Positions 22,605-33,540 of a stretch of 64,000 bases of DNA are shown one piece after another. The translations under genes were made by a program, and so were the position numbers. Within the stretch, counting starts at the first letter, position 1; each line of letters begins with the position of its first letter. Source of the stretch: Protula sp. h YS-2021 (lineage: Eukaryota; Annelida; Polychaeta; Sabellida; Serpulidae). Under the pieces are notes generated by a model that was given only the letters and a program-made list of their open reading frames with translations, was not told where the DNA came from and searched no databases. Where the stretch lies: the NCBI GenBank assembly GCA_949752745.1, contig OX457029.1, forward strand, positions 41,418,500 to 41,482,499. The letters run 5' to 3'.

Positions 22605-25600
22605 GATAAAGAAGGGGTACTGTGTGACTTCGAGGTTTTTTGTCATGATTTGTTACAAATATTTTCTGTAATGGTTTCTGTAAGTGGGCTAATTCCGCTA
22701 TGTAGCTCAATTCTGCCTTGTTTCGTTGCAGCTGATACGGCTAAGCTGATAAGAGTGAAGCTTTATGCAAAAAATTGTTGAATTTCAGAGAGATTAAGAA
22801 CAAAATATATTATGAGACAAAGAATAAATCTCACAATGTTGTGTACACATAAAAAAGTACTTAAATTATAAGGGATCGAAATACAACAAAACCTTTTAAT
22901 AGTGAAAATCTCCTACAATGAGCAACTTTTCTCTGCCCCAAATTTCCCCATTTACTGAACCATTGGCTTTTGAACAGAAATTCTAGTTAGTGAACATCTC
23001 TGAACTGTGAACACTTTCTTCGATCCCGAAAGACAGTTTTCTATAGAAACTAACGACTTATGAATGAACACATAATCTGATCCCATTTATTTCAACATCT
23101 ATCCTACCCCTTGTGAAATGGAGTACCAATTTTGTATCTCTTAATATTAATGTTTACCTTGACGGGACGTTACTTGCATGCTTATTGTCACAGTTGAGCG
23201 AGTGTGGACATAAAACAAAAGGGACGCAGTAATTAGCGAACAGGTTATGCCTAACCATGGGAATGAAGCTCGATAAATCGCACAATACTGAAAACTCTCC
23301 ATACAAAAGTATATTAACGATAAATTATATGCTTATCATTCTAACCGACTGCTTCCAAGCGTTAATTTCGTCACGCGGTGGCGAAATCGGTCTAGTTTAT
23401 ATTTGAACCTTATATACACGCCGGCATGTATATAAGATTAATTTCGAAGTGCATATAGCTTCACCCTTAAAATAACGCCATTGGCCCCAGTAGTGCGCCA
23501 AGATTGGCAAAATTGAGATCAATAATATGTTCTATTATACGAACTATAGCTCTCGCTGTCATAAGAAGGCTGCAAGAGTCATCTAGGACTAGGGGTAATA
23601 CGAGGTGGAAGAGATAAATTGGGCGAAATGTTAGTTTTCTTTACCTATTGTTGGTAACTTGTACCTTTCCACAGGTGCGTACAATATATTCTACCCACTT
23701 GTTTTCGTACAATGTGATTGATTACCCGTCTCCAGCTTGGCAGTTTTAGAGTGTAGTTTAAACCCGGAAGTAAGTTAATTTTTACGGCATAAATATTATT
23801 GATCATGAGGATAGAATGTTTTGCTCCCGTATAGCAGAAAATGCACAAACCTAATAAATATTTATTAAGATTTATAATAATGAAGAAAGGTGAAGTCATA
23901 GATGCTTGCACTGGAGTCACAAATATGACGTTAATGTGAAAGTTTATGTATGCAAATAGTTATATGTGTATAAATGTTGTTGCTTGCCGATGTATATGTT
24001 TTAAAGTTTGCAAATAAATGTGTGTATAATTGACCCAATTTTTGTTGGGGGAAGTCGGGGGTCTTCATAAGACTGCACATCAGGAGTCACAACAAGAAGC
24101 GCTGGGGCATCCGTTCGGTTGTTAGTGGCGTACCCATGGCACAAGTCGCTGATAGTATACTCTCCTTTTTAGCAGTTAGAGAAGAGTCTCTTAGTGGTCT
24201 CACTACCTGTTTTGGTACGCCACAATAGATTATATATAGGAAAATCATAATTTCACGATTTGCATATTGAACATATAAAAAGAAACTAACACAACTGCTG
24301 TGATGTTGGTTTGAGGAGGCAATAAGGGCTGTGGGGGTGTTGCACCTTTGCCGTGGGCCATACAATACACTGACCGTGGTGGATGCTCCTTGACTCAACC
24401 ACAGGTCAAGTATGGAGCTGCTCGTTTTGCCTTTGAGCCTTCCTGCCTCAAAAGGATGAGGAAAGAGCACAACAACTATCTGTTGTCCAAGTCACGCAAA
24501 ATTGAGAAGCTATTCACTCATGGTTGGCCATTGTACTAAGGAACCGAAAGAGGAGACCATTTTTTACTTATTCATGTTTGGGAATTGGAAGAGAGTGCTA
24601 TAACATGGTACCACTTCTTAACAACTTGAAATTCGGGCAGTTAGTGATATTGCATGGCATTTACAAAAAATGACGACTGGAGTGGAAATTGGTCGTCTCT
24701 TGTGCCGTGTCAACTGAGGAGAAACAGCTTTTGGGTTCGGGGAAGGGACAAAATATAATATAATATTAATTGAGAAAGGTAAATGAAATAGTAAAATAAA
24801 CTTGTGAAATATTACAACTTTCTCGTTTTATTTAACTGTTGTAATTATTACAGCCAGAAGAATGTACAACAGCGAGTTAACGGTTCCAAATAAGTAAATG
24901 CTACTTATCAATTAGGAACGATAAAAAAGAGAAAATGGTATGGTCGAGTATATCAAACAATATGCTGCAAGTTCGGCTTGGCTCCACATTACTACATGAC
25001 AAGAATAAAGGATGTCACTTTCTCAGATTATCTAAATAATGATTGCTAATAATATTTTGTAAATAACTTGCAAAAAAATTGAGTAAATAATGTTTTGGCA
25101 ATGTTATACAAGTACCAAGCCCAAACAATGTAAAACACAGAAATTTATGGCAATGTGTGGAATATGCACCTTGTTTGCTTTCTAGATCAATACAGAACCT
25201 GCTAATGAATATATGCCGACTCCAAAGCCACAGAGCGGTAATCATCGTATTTAAGTAACAGTTTAGATTAATAGGCACTTGCACATTCAATTTTCACTAT
25301 GTGTTCCTGTTCTTTGCTCAAAATAACATACTCTGTATGAAAGGCACATTGTTTCTTTGTTATTGTTTTCTAAGTAACATTGCACTGTAACGGGCACCAG
25401 TTATGTTAGTATTTTGGTTCACCTTTTACTGAACTTGATGTTTTATAAATGAAATAATTTACATAGGTGACAAGTGGAAACGAAAATGTTTCATTATATC
25501 TCTATTTTATTGCGGCCTGTTCATGTAAGCCATGATATAACTCACTGCATTTAAGAACATAAGTGAAAACATGACCTCATTTTCCAATTACACACATATA

Positions 25601-25630
25601 GCGTTGTATCGTTTATTCACAGATTCACAG
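22605..25630. other. Mostly unannotated sequence
   Basis: It holds the isolated hairpin near 23408-23428, the partial copy at 24223-24292 of the flank in the 21-kb cluster, and AT-rich unique sequence. Upstream exons of the plus-strand gene that ends at 29021 should lie here or further left, but I could not place any with confidence. Confidence 0.5.
24223..24292 (+). repeat. Partial copy of 21393-21460
   Basis: Both carry ACGCCA(A/C)AATAGATTATAT, TTCACGATTTGCAT and ACATATAAAAAGAAACT-type blocks. This is a dispersed piece of the TATATAA hairpin family. Confidence 0.75.
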
Positions 25631-25800
25631 ATTCCCTGAGAGCGAACAATCTCCCTGTGTCACGTGTGGCCTGATACTAGTAGAGCTGCTTCAAAGAAAA
25701 GAAACATCACATCCGATCGGCGAAACCAAACGGGTCATGAGATCTTTAAGCAGCTGGAAGAGAAGGACAAGAGAAATGGGTTGCAAAGGGAATTATAGAG
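25631..25800 (+). CDS. Predicted internal exon of a receptor-like gene
   Basis: The acceptor is TTTATTCACAGATTCACAG and the donor is GAG|GTAAAT. The 170 nt are open in one frame (56 codons plus partial ends) and closed early in the other two. The peptide is basic near its end (SLSSWKRRTREMGCKGNYR), as is common just inside a membrane, and has a CVTC pair. It joins in phase 1 to the next predicted exon. No domain is recognisable. It is called only because three consecutive exons agree in phase and end at a stop with a poly(A) signal. Confidence 0.4.
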
Positions 25801-25947
25801 GTAAATTACAACAGTTGTGGATGATAACAAAGGAAAAATTGCGTTCACTTTAACTTTCGAAATCCGTGATAATTTTGTAGTAAAAGCTGGACACATGATA
25901 TCCTGAGACATCAATAATTTCTTTGTCTTATTTGACTAGAAACACAG

Positions 25948-26007
25948 AAGCAGTACACCATCAAGACCATCAACCTGTGACAGACCTAAGCAAAGAAGAA
26001 GCAAAAG
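25948..26007 (+). CDS. Predicted 60-nt internal exon, phase 1-1
   Basis: The acceptor is TTGACTAGAAACACAG and the donor is AAAAG|GTATGA. It adds 20 polar, acidic residues (HHQDHQPVTDLSKEEAK core). If the earlier AG (CTAG, 8 nt upstream) were used, the frame would meet TGA after 13 codons, giving an alternative C-terminus. Which AG is used cannot be decided here. Confidence 0.38.
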
Positions 26008-26603
26008 GTATGATAACATACCTGTCTAACATGTCCATAAAAAGAAGTTCTATCCTATTATAACTTGGTGTAGCTTATTCACATTTTTTACAATAATTTC
26101 AAGCCACTATCCTGCTTTTCAATGCATTCACTGACGTTTAAAATGCTACAATATTTTTTTATATTTTAGCTGTTAAACGTTTCCAACATTGTTTATACAC
26201 GAATTAATTTAGTTTGACGTAATAATAATTTACTTTAATCTCCCACTCATACACACACACACACAAATGTAAGTGATGAATAAAAAGTTTGATCAATATC
26301 AACTGGAAAACGGTTATGAATACTATTACGCCCTTTTAAGCGTAAATTGGGGTTGCCAATACTGTATGTATTCTTAGATATGTGTGAAGCTAAGCGCATC
26401 GTATATGTATAAAAGCGTCAAAGGACATAGAAACCGCCCTCACGAGTGCTGACCGTTACTAAAAGCATGCAACCAATGAAGCAACATATTAGCCTTGTTA
26501 CAAGAATATTCAATCGCGGTTTTTAAAATGATTGATAGGGCTGTTCAGAACGGCATGTGCCCGCACTGTTCACAATGTCCAGAGCCATCTGCCGAGGGAG
26601 AAG

Positions 26604-26645
26604 AGGGGAGGGGGAGGGGAGGGGAGGAGGAAGGGAAGGGGGGGT
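26604..26645 (+). repeat. G-run tract with G-quadruplex potential
   Basis: At least four runs of four or more G, separated by single A, in a 42-nt purine tract. It lies in the predicted intron 26008-28917. Confidence 0.8.
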
Positions 26646-26897
26646 TGACAAAGAACAAAGAAACAAAGAACAAATAATGCCAATTGAACAGTTGTCGCTT
26701 GCAGTGAACAGTTAAAACATCACAAGGACCAACAACCCGTATGAAATCAGCGCTAAATATCGACTGCTGATGTATTGTCAAGAAACGGATTTTTTATTGC
26801 AACTGAAATCTAGAAAACTCTGTGTATTTGATATTTATCACATTGTTCAATAGGCAGGGAACGATACTTCTGGAATCACATTGGTCAGTAGGTACGG

Positions 26898-27482
26898 AAT
26901 GATACTTCTGGATTTTTATTTTTTACATTATTTTAAGTCCTCGGCAGCAAGCGTGGCTCAAGCGTCTCAACCTTATTGCCAGCAATGACAATGGCAATAA
27001 TGGCAACAATGACAACAACAATGGCAACAACAACAGCAACAACATCGATGACAATAACAACAGCAACAACAATGGCAACAACGACAATAACAACAATGGC
27101 AACAGCAACAAAATCAATGGCATCAACAAGCAACAACAATATCAACAACAATGGCAACAACAACAATGATAACAACAACAGTAACAACAAGAGCAACAAC
27201 AACACCAATGACAACAACAACAATTACAACAGCAGCAACAAGAATGGCAACAAGAGCAACAATAATGGCAACAACCACAAGAACAATGAAAACAACAATG
27301 ACAACAACAACAATGGCAACAAGAACAACAACAATGGCAACAACAACAGTAACAACAATGCAACAGCAACAACAATGGCAACAACATCAACAACGCAGGA
27401 AAGTATACTTCTGGATTTTTTAAATTTCTTTTAGTCCGTGGCAGCAAGCGTGCGTGGTTCAAGTGTCTTAAACTTATTGCAT
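26898..27482. repeat. CAA/CAATGG repeat block bracketed by an 80-bp direct repeat
   Basis: A ~400-bp interrupted CAA/CAACAATGG array (about 26990-27395) lies between two copies of an ~80-bp sequence. Both copies contain TACTTCTGGATTTTT, GGCAGCAAGCGTG, TCAAG and AACTTATTGC (26898-26985 and 27405-27482). A third partial copy of the left part lies near 26860-26875. Apparent Asn/Thr-rich and Leu/Cys-rich reading frames on the two strands are by-products. Confidence 0.88.
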
Positions 27483-28094
27483 GTTTCCTGTGGTAAAAAA
27501 ACAGCTCGGACATCTGGGTCACTATTCCCGATTAAAAAAGCAGACCACGTGTCCAGACGAAAAGGCAGTGTAAAAAATCTCAAATTAGGGGGGAGGGAGG
27601 GATGGGGGAGGAGGGTCTGAAAATAAAAAATCATCAGAATTGTCTTAAATGTAAAACTAACCATGATTGTAAAATCATCATACCCTCCCCCGGAGGTGGC
27701 CGAGAACTGTCGTCCCATACTTTAGCCTTGGCTCAGTTAGTTACATGATTTGTTTAACGACACGACCGACCCTTAGCAGGTTACATTGTGTCAAAACATC
27801 TCAATATTCAGTGACTAGAAGAATATAATCAAACAGGACCTATATTTACTCGTGAACATTTATTGTACAGATGTTCAATCAATACATGCCTAAAATAACG
27901 TGCATATGTAAATTAAGACATTTAAAAATCACTATCGAATAAATATTATCTAGAGCCGTTTTTATTGTTTACATGCCGGTTTTCCCGTTTACAAACATTT
28001 ACCTTGATGATAACAGTAATTCATACATTTAACAGTTCTATTCTATTCTAGACTTGTTGTGGTCTCCAACAAATAGTGAAATCTCCCACACATA

Positions 28095-28443
28095 TCAGTG
28101 GCCATATTTTTAGACCCGGTCATTGTTTCTCAAACCTAGGTGTTGTTAGATAAAGTCTCCACGGTTGATCTCAATATTTCTGATCATTTTTTATTGGAAT
28201 TTGGACTAAAAACGTTAAAGTTAAACCCCATTGTAGAGGAAATAACGTATCGCAAAATAAATTCAGTCAGTCCTGAACTGTTCTGTAGTGACATTGACAA
28301 TTTGAAGTGCTCCCAAACTGATGAACTTGGACAATTAGTGAGCGACTAAACCCATTGTCTTAGAGGCGCATTAGATACATATGCTCCTGAGACCTCCAAG
28401 ACCATTATTATACGCCCGAACACCAGGTGGTATAACTCAAACC
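28095..28443 (+). mobile_element. LINE fragment: endonuclease C-terminus and linker
   Basis: Plus-strand frames include the conserved end of an apurinic-type endonuclease (SDHFLLEFG) and the following linker ending in RWYNSN. One extra base near 28112 and stops after about 28349 break the frame. This type of arrangement is known from CR1/Jockey-like LINE second ORFs. It stops at TGTGAC, the edge of an LTR-like sequence. LINE sequence that continues the same protein region starts at 39852. Confidence 0.7.
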
Positions 28444-28670
28444 TGTGACAATATAGTGTGTGTCAATTAGTAGAGCTGACTGTACCGACGGACGGACAAA
28501 ATGTGATCGGGCCACCTTTTAAGCCCGGGCACAATAAAAGACGTCTGTTCAGTTTCAATGCCAAATCAGTTCTTCTTTATTCCAACAACAATCATTAAAA
28601 CACCATTACACGCATACGCGTGACGAAATGGCCACGCAACGTCACGAAATCAATCAGGACTAATTTCCCA
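28444..28670 (-). mobile_element. LTR-like sequence (presumed 3' LTR of the Ty3 element)
   Basis: The first 60 bp (TGTGACAATATAGTGTGTGT, then AATTAGTAGAGCTGACTGTA and onward) match 39710-39769 with two differences. A block near 28633-28660 matches the distal part of that copy. Between them this copy has about 125 bp that the other lacks. No clear polypurine tract precedes it on the minus strand, and no target-site duplication is evident. Confidence 0.6.
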
Positions 28671-28917
28671 GAATTTGACCTGAAATTCAACGTTTAAAAC
28701 AATGGTTGGAGAAAGAATTGGTGATGGCGCAAAACACCAGGGGTTAATGAATAGCTAACGCGTAGTGTTTTATATATTAACAAATAGAATAAGCGACACA
28801 ACAATTAATTAAACTGAGAACGAGCGTCAAGTTCCCTGGAACTTTTATTGCTAACAATTTTTGGCTAAAGAGAATTTTTTTAATAATAACAATGCATACT
28901 TTTGCTTCTGTTTTCAG

Positions 28918-29021
28918 GCTCAGTGTGCTATACAACAGTTCAACAAGATCAAATCAAGGCTTACTACAGTTTTACAGTTGAAATAAACTCTTATGAACTG
29001 TTGGACCACAGACTGAGCTAA
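28918..29021 (+). CDS. Predicted terminal exon with ITIM-like motif
   Basis: The acceptor TTTTGCTTCTGTTTTCAG is strong. Read in phase 1 after the 26007 exon, it gives 33 codons and a TAA. The tail has VCYTTV, which fits the immunoreceptor tyrosine-based inhibitory motif (I/V/L/S)xYxx(L/V/I), and two further tyrosine sites, AYYSF and SYELL. By family knowledge such motifs recruit SH2-domain phosphatases when phosphorylated. AATAAA follows at 29388-29393. An oddity is that the exon lies between two LTR-like sequences (28444 and 39851), so either the LTRs do not bound one insertion or this exon is not host DNA. Confidence 0.42.
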
Positions 29022-29415
29022 ACGTTGTCAGTAAATGTTGGCGTGGCTTTAACCTTTTTCTTTAAAGCCTCTATTTAACTGCTTTTTGTGTGGTGTATAT
29101 AACTAGAACGGCTCACCAAGTACCCAAGAAATCTCTAACAAAAATAGAAAAATAACGAAAACTAAATGTTTGCACATCTCAAAGATGAACGACTTTGAGA
29201 AAATTTAAACTAGGTTGGATATACTTGGTGCACCGTAAATCCCTCTGTTCTTTAACAATTAATTTACGTTAATTTATATTTTTTATGTAATTTATTCTTA
29301 CATGTATCTGGTGTAGCTTTACACTTTCTCTGCCCAAAATGCACACCCTTTATGTATATATGCACGCTTTTGTCTGTGATATGCTCGAATAAACATAGAA
29401 ATGTGTATTCTTTGC
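29022..29415 (+). other. Predicted 3' UTR with AATAAA signal
   Basis: About 390 nt from the TAA to a canonical AATAAA at 29388-29393, followed by a GT/T-rich stretch. This is consistent with the end of the transcript that contains exon 28918-29021. Confidence 0.4.
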
Positions 29416-31060
29416 TTATTTCCTGGTGTTAGGTAAATGAATTGGGAATGCAGTTACGGTTGCTATTTCGAAACTCTTTAGAGGTGGAGCTGAGAATCGA
29501 GTACCGACCGAATACCAATAGGCGTTAAAATATCTCGATATGTCCCAAATATCTGTAGTATTTTGACCCAACATCTGCATTCCAAATTCACTGATACTGG
29601 CATCGCTGTTTTTTTAAACTAAACTAAAATATAACACAGCAACTTTATTTTCTCCATTCAGCACGGAGACACACTGAGACTGATACTGGTTACCAACGCA
29701 ACAATACTGAATAACTACCAAGACTATCGTGGCAACCCTATTGCTAATTAACACTGAGATATAAAACTAAAATCACTTTAATCAACATAACTAGAAATGC
29801 ATGCTACATATCCTGAGATATATATTAAATGCATGTTACTAAAATATATCTAACAACACTAATAACCTGAGAATAACAAAATGCAGATATTTTTGAAAAA
29901 TATCCGCGATCAAAATTATTTTATATACATTTTCAGAAACAACGGTTTTAAGTAAAAAGGTGGGGGTGGGGCACTTGTTCAATAATACTAGACAGTACTA
30001 AAGAGCAAGAAAGAAGGGAGAAACTTGTTTCATAATACTAAACAGTACTACAGAGCAAGAAAGAAAGAACAAAGTAGGGATGGGGGCGGGCGAAAATTCT
30101 ACGTCAGTGTGTAGAATCTTCTACTTGTCAAGCAAGGTAGAATTCCTTGCTACTTCCCCAACCTTGAGTTGGAACTCCCAGGAACACCAATCGCTAAATT
30201 CACGGTCATTTACCTTAAACACTGCAATATTATCATATAAACAACATAGGTTCGAACACTGACAATTTGTTATTCAACTGAGCTGGGGGTGGAGTACTCT
30301 CTACCGCCAATGGTGGATCACACCAAAGTAAAACTCAAAGTAATTGAGGCACTCTAAACGTCCACGGCCACGACTTGAAATACTACTAAACATTTTTTAA
30401 AATTTAATTTATTTTTTTAAATTAAAAAACAAACAGACCCTTTCTGATGTAATTTACCGCAAATCGTGTAGATCCTGTGTATCCCTCTACAGCATTTGAC
30501 CTAACACCCACTCACACAGACACACTAACAGGCAACGAATCATGAAAAATGATGTCATACAGTAGTTCTATTTTAGAAATAAGGCCGATTTGGTGGATCA
30601 GTACTATAATACTAGCATGTGAATGCAATCCCAAAGCAAAATTTTGAAATGCTACAGTATAAACAAAAAAAAATGTCATCTAAACATTTATCCATTAAAA
30701 ATGAGCACGAAAATTCGACTTTTTAAAACTCTATCTAAAACCCTATCTAAAATTAGAGTCCCTGTACTCAGATTACAGAAATGTTCCGTTAGTCTATGTA
30801 AAAGCAGATCTGGTAATGTAAAAGCGGATCTGGCTGCAGATCGAATCAGCAGATCACGTCGAACACATCAAGAAAATCAAAATCAAAAATGCTATGCAAG
30901 CATTGTAGTAATGTCACATGAAGGCACTTTAGGCTGTAGTGGATCCCAGTAGGCATCCGGTAGACTAGTTCTGAGCAATAGACTCGTTGCAAGCGACATG
31001 AATTTAGTAGTTACAGAATCATATAACCAAATAAATGGATTTCACTTTGTGACTAATACG
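29416..31060. other. Mostly unannotated; one 57-bp tandem duplication
   Basis: A tandem pair at about 29968-30070 shares AATACTA(G/A)ACAGTACTA and AGAGCAAGAAAGAA. The remaining sequence has only short frames without recognised domains. Confidence 0.55.
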
Positions 31061-31064
31061 CTAC

Positions 31065-31520
31065 TTCTGGTACCAGAAATCACAAATTCCGGTACGAGGA
31101 GCCCCTCCACACTCATGGTGGCCCCACTCCCACATTTATTGGGACTATCGAGAACACATCCCTGCCATAGCTGCCAAAGATATGGTTCAAGAGTCTCTTT
31201 TCCCATTTAACGCTAAGATCAAGTAAAAACATCCAGCACCAGAAATCACACATTCCGGTACGAGGAGCCTCTTCATTACCCAAGTGGTCCTACTTCCGCA
31301 TTTACTGGATCTATCGAGAACGCATCCCGCCCATAGATTCCGACGAACCTTTCCTCATACACTAACTGATCATAACGCTAGCGTCGCTCAAGCAGCTTCC
31401 AATACCAGAAATCACACATTCTGGTACGAGGGGCCTCTCCGCAGGCCAAGCGGCCCTAAACTCACATTCACTGGGCCTATCGAGAACACATCCCAGCCAT
31501 AGGTGCCAATAATACAGTTC
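31065..31520. repeat. Three tandem ~165-bp units
   Basis: Units start near 31070, 31240 and 31400. Each has ACCAGAAATCACA(A/C)ATTC, GGTACGAGG and a CTATCGAGAAC(A/G)CATCCC block near its end. The three units differ in the middle. Confidence 0.85.
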
Positions 31521-31924
31521 ATCACCGTTGTTTAACATTCAATACATATATTTACATTTTTAATGCAACGAGTCTAGGCTCTTTATCAGCCTTTCGATAG
31601 AAGCACTCGCAGTCGAACCACTGGAAAAGAAAAGCAAACACCAACTCCAGACAGCAGGCAAAATTCATCATAATAGTTTTGTTTTTAAAATTTAGGTCTA
31701 TTTAGCTATCGAAAACATGTATTCAAACATACGCGCGTTTATGCAAGATATACATATACGGCAGATCATTTCATTTTTTTAAAACGAAACTGACAAACAG
31801 ACTGATGACAAACGTGGAGAAGGTCAGATGTCCTCCCCAATTTTTCTATTCACACTTTAATAACAAACTAAACAACATGAATGGCCGATCGGAGCTAACA
31901 TAGATGAAGCAATCGCACAGAGTA

Positions 31925-32310
31925 TATCACGTGACAGCAAGGAACAATCTGATTTGCTAATATAAAATACTAAAAAAATGCACGATCAGAGCCAGGTAAC
32001 ATTGCTTAAGTCACCCAATACATCAAGTCACGTGGTAGCAAACTGCGAGTTTGATTTGCTAATTATTTCTATGCTTACGTATAACCTGCCATCAAATGTG
32101 ACGTCACGGGTTTAAAGGTTGCCTTAAGGAGAATGGGTTAAAGCAGTCCAATAGAGAAAACCACGTGACAGAAAACTACGAGTTTGATTTGCTAATATGA
32201 GTTACACTAATAAAAATACACGGTCAGAGTCAAGTAATACTGCTAAAGCAATCCAATACATCCAGTCACGTGGTAGCAGGTACAGGTTGCCTGATTGGCT
32301 AACACTATTT
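31925..32310. repeat. Four CACGTG-plus-GATTTGCTAAT repeats
   Basis: CACGTG hexamers at about 31929, 32030, 32162 and 32267 are each followed 15-25 bp later by GATTTGCTAAT or GATTGGCTAAC. The second and fourth are preceded by CCAATACATC. The resulting E-box and CCAAT/ATTGG mix looks promoter-like, and TATATAAAA follows at about 32395. No transcript start can be shown. Confidence 0.6.
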
Positions 32311-32499
32311 ACTTTCAACGATATCACGGGAGTAGAGGGGTTGTACAAAAGAGAATCCCATGTCAAGGGACACAGTAGCCAGCTGAGCTGGCTATTATAT
32401 AAAAAATAAAATAACATTTTTTTAAGGCAAGATTAGGCAACTTGCCGCTATCTCTCAAAAACAACGTTAAAAAAATAAAATATCGTCATAATCGGGTTA

Positions 32500-33290
32500 T
32501 TCAAAATTCGGTGACAGTTCAGTCTCGTTTCAAAGGTCAGCTCCGAGAAGTAGGTCGGGGATCTCCATTTTATTTATTTGAATCTTCCTTTGGAAATTCC
32601 GGCGGTGGTCCACGACTGGAAGATTCTTCCAGTTCCGGGAGTCTATCGAAACTAGGCGGTGGCATCTGACTAGAAGTTTCTTCCAGCTCTGGGAGTATGT
32701 TGAAAGTAGGCGGTGGACCCTGACTAGAAGTTCCCCTTACAGTTCTGAAGGTTCTTCGTGCAGCGAAGAAGGATCACGGAGAAATGGTTCCTCCAGGCCC
32801 ATTCCGGCCTGAGCTATAACATAATATTTTAGACAGTCTCTTTACTTTTCTTACTCTTGTGTTTCTTATGCTTTTTCCTTTTTTAAGTAATTTCTGTATT
32901 TTAACTGCTACAGAATTTACTTCTTCCCTCTTTTTGTCAGTTCCCGGTTTTACCGGTGATGGATTACAGGGTCCCAACACAATCAAAGGATCCGATGGAT
33001 TAATCGATTGTTGTGATACGCCCCTGTTTGTGATTCTTTTACATTAATTTTTGTCAAACGCTCCTCTAAGTCTTCTGTTGAAAATTAGAACTTAGAGCTT
33101 GGCAATTTTCCGACTTTTTCATCAACGGGTAGTGTAAGTACTAACGGATCCTCAGGTTCGGATTAGCCGGACAGATCTACATCCGGAGTCTCAGGAAGAG
33201 CTGTCTCCTTCGGTTTAGCTTTAGCTGCCTCGTCCGGTTTAGTTTTACATTCTGCTTCATTTCTCTTTGGAAATTCCGCAATAAAAACCT
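32500..33290 (-). pseudogene. Decayed coding region with PPP/ELE and lysine-rich segments
   Basis: Continuing from the two minus-strand frames upstream, fragments in shifting frames have protein-like composition. They include a Pro/Glu/Lys-rich stretch near 33190-33260, a lysine-rich run (KRKKHKKHKSKKSKE) near 32850, and near 32590-32740 a 19-residue repeat of the type PELEESSSRGPPPEF, present about three times. Several stops and frame shifts break it. I do not recognise the protein. Confidence 0.45.
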
Positions 33291-33293
33291 TTT

Positions 33294-33521
33294 TCAACCC
33301 TTTGCAAAATTCTTCGGGATAGGGGCTACAAAATTATATTTCACCTCCCGAATAGTTGGTGGGTCCCAATAAAATATCCCCTCATAATCTGCCGGTTCCC
33401 CAGGGATCAGAATAGGATTCGGGCACCAACAACCTATCCAGTGGCTAAACAGTTTGAAATTCGAATAAAAACAGACACGACAGAGTGATATCCAAGTGTA
33501 TGTTATCAACTCTGCTTTCAT
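33294..33521 (-). CDS. Unidentified 75-codon frame downstream of the zinc-finger frame
   Basis: It lies 20 bp downstream of the 235-codon frame on the same strand. The peptide has CRVCFYSN and CWCPNP cysteine pairs and a Trp/Tyr/Pro-rich centre (ILIPGEPADYEGIFYWDPP). It is probably the continuation of the same decayed protein after a stop. Function unknown. Confidence 0.35.
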   Translation of the reverse strand: MKAELITYTWISLCRVCFYSNFKLFSHWIGCWCPNPILIPGEPADYEGIFYWDPPTIREVKYNFVAPIPKNFAKG

Positions 33522-33540
33522 CAGAGCTTAGGGTACACAG

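Noticed and set aside
24348..24539. 63-codon plus frame (basic, ends LFTHGWPLY)
   Set aside because: No domain, no splice signals and no start context. A minus frame overlaps it. Left as unassigned sequence.
26976..27434. 152-codon Asn/Thr-rich frame, and Leu-, Val- and Cys-rich frames on the other strand
   Set aside because: These are translations of a CAA/CAATGG repeat, open in several frames on both strands as expected for a trinucleotide array.
28444..28670. 5-bp target-site duplication around the LTR pair
   Set aside because: The bases outside the two LTR-like ends (AAACC and ACATC) do not match, so no duplication is claimed.
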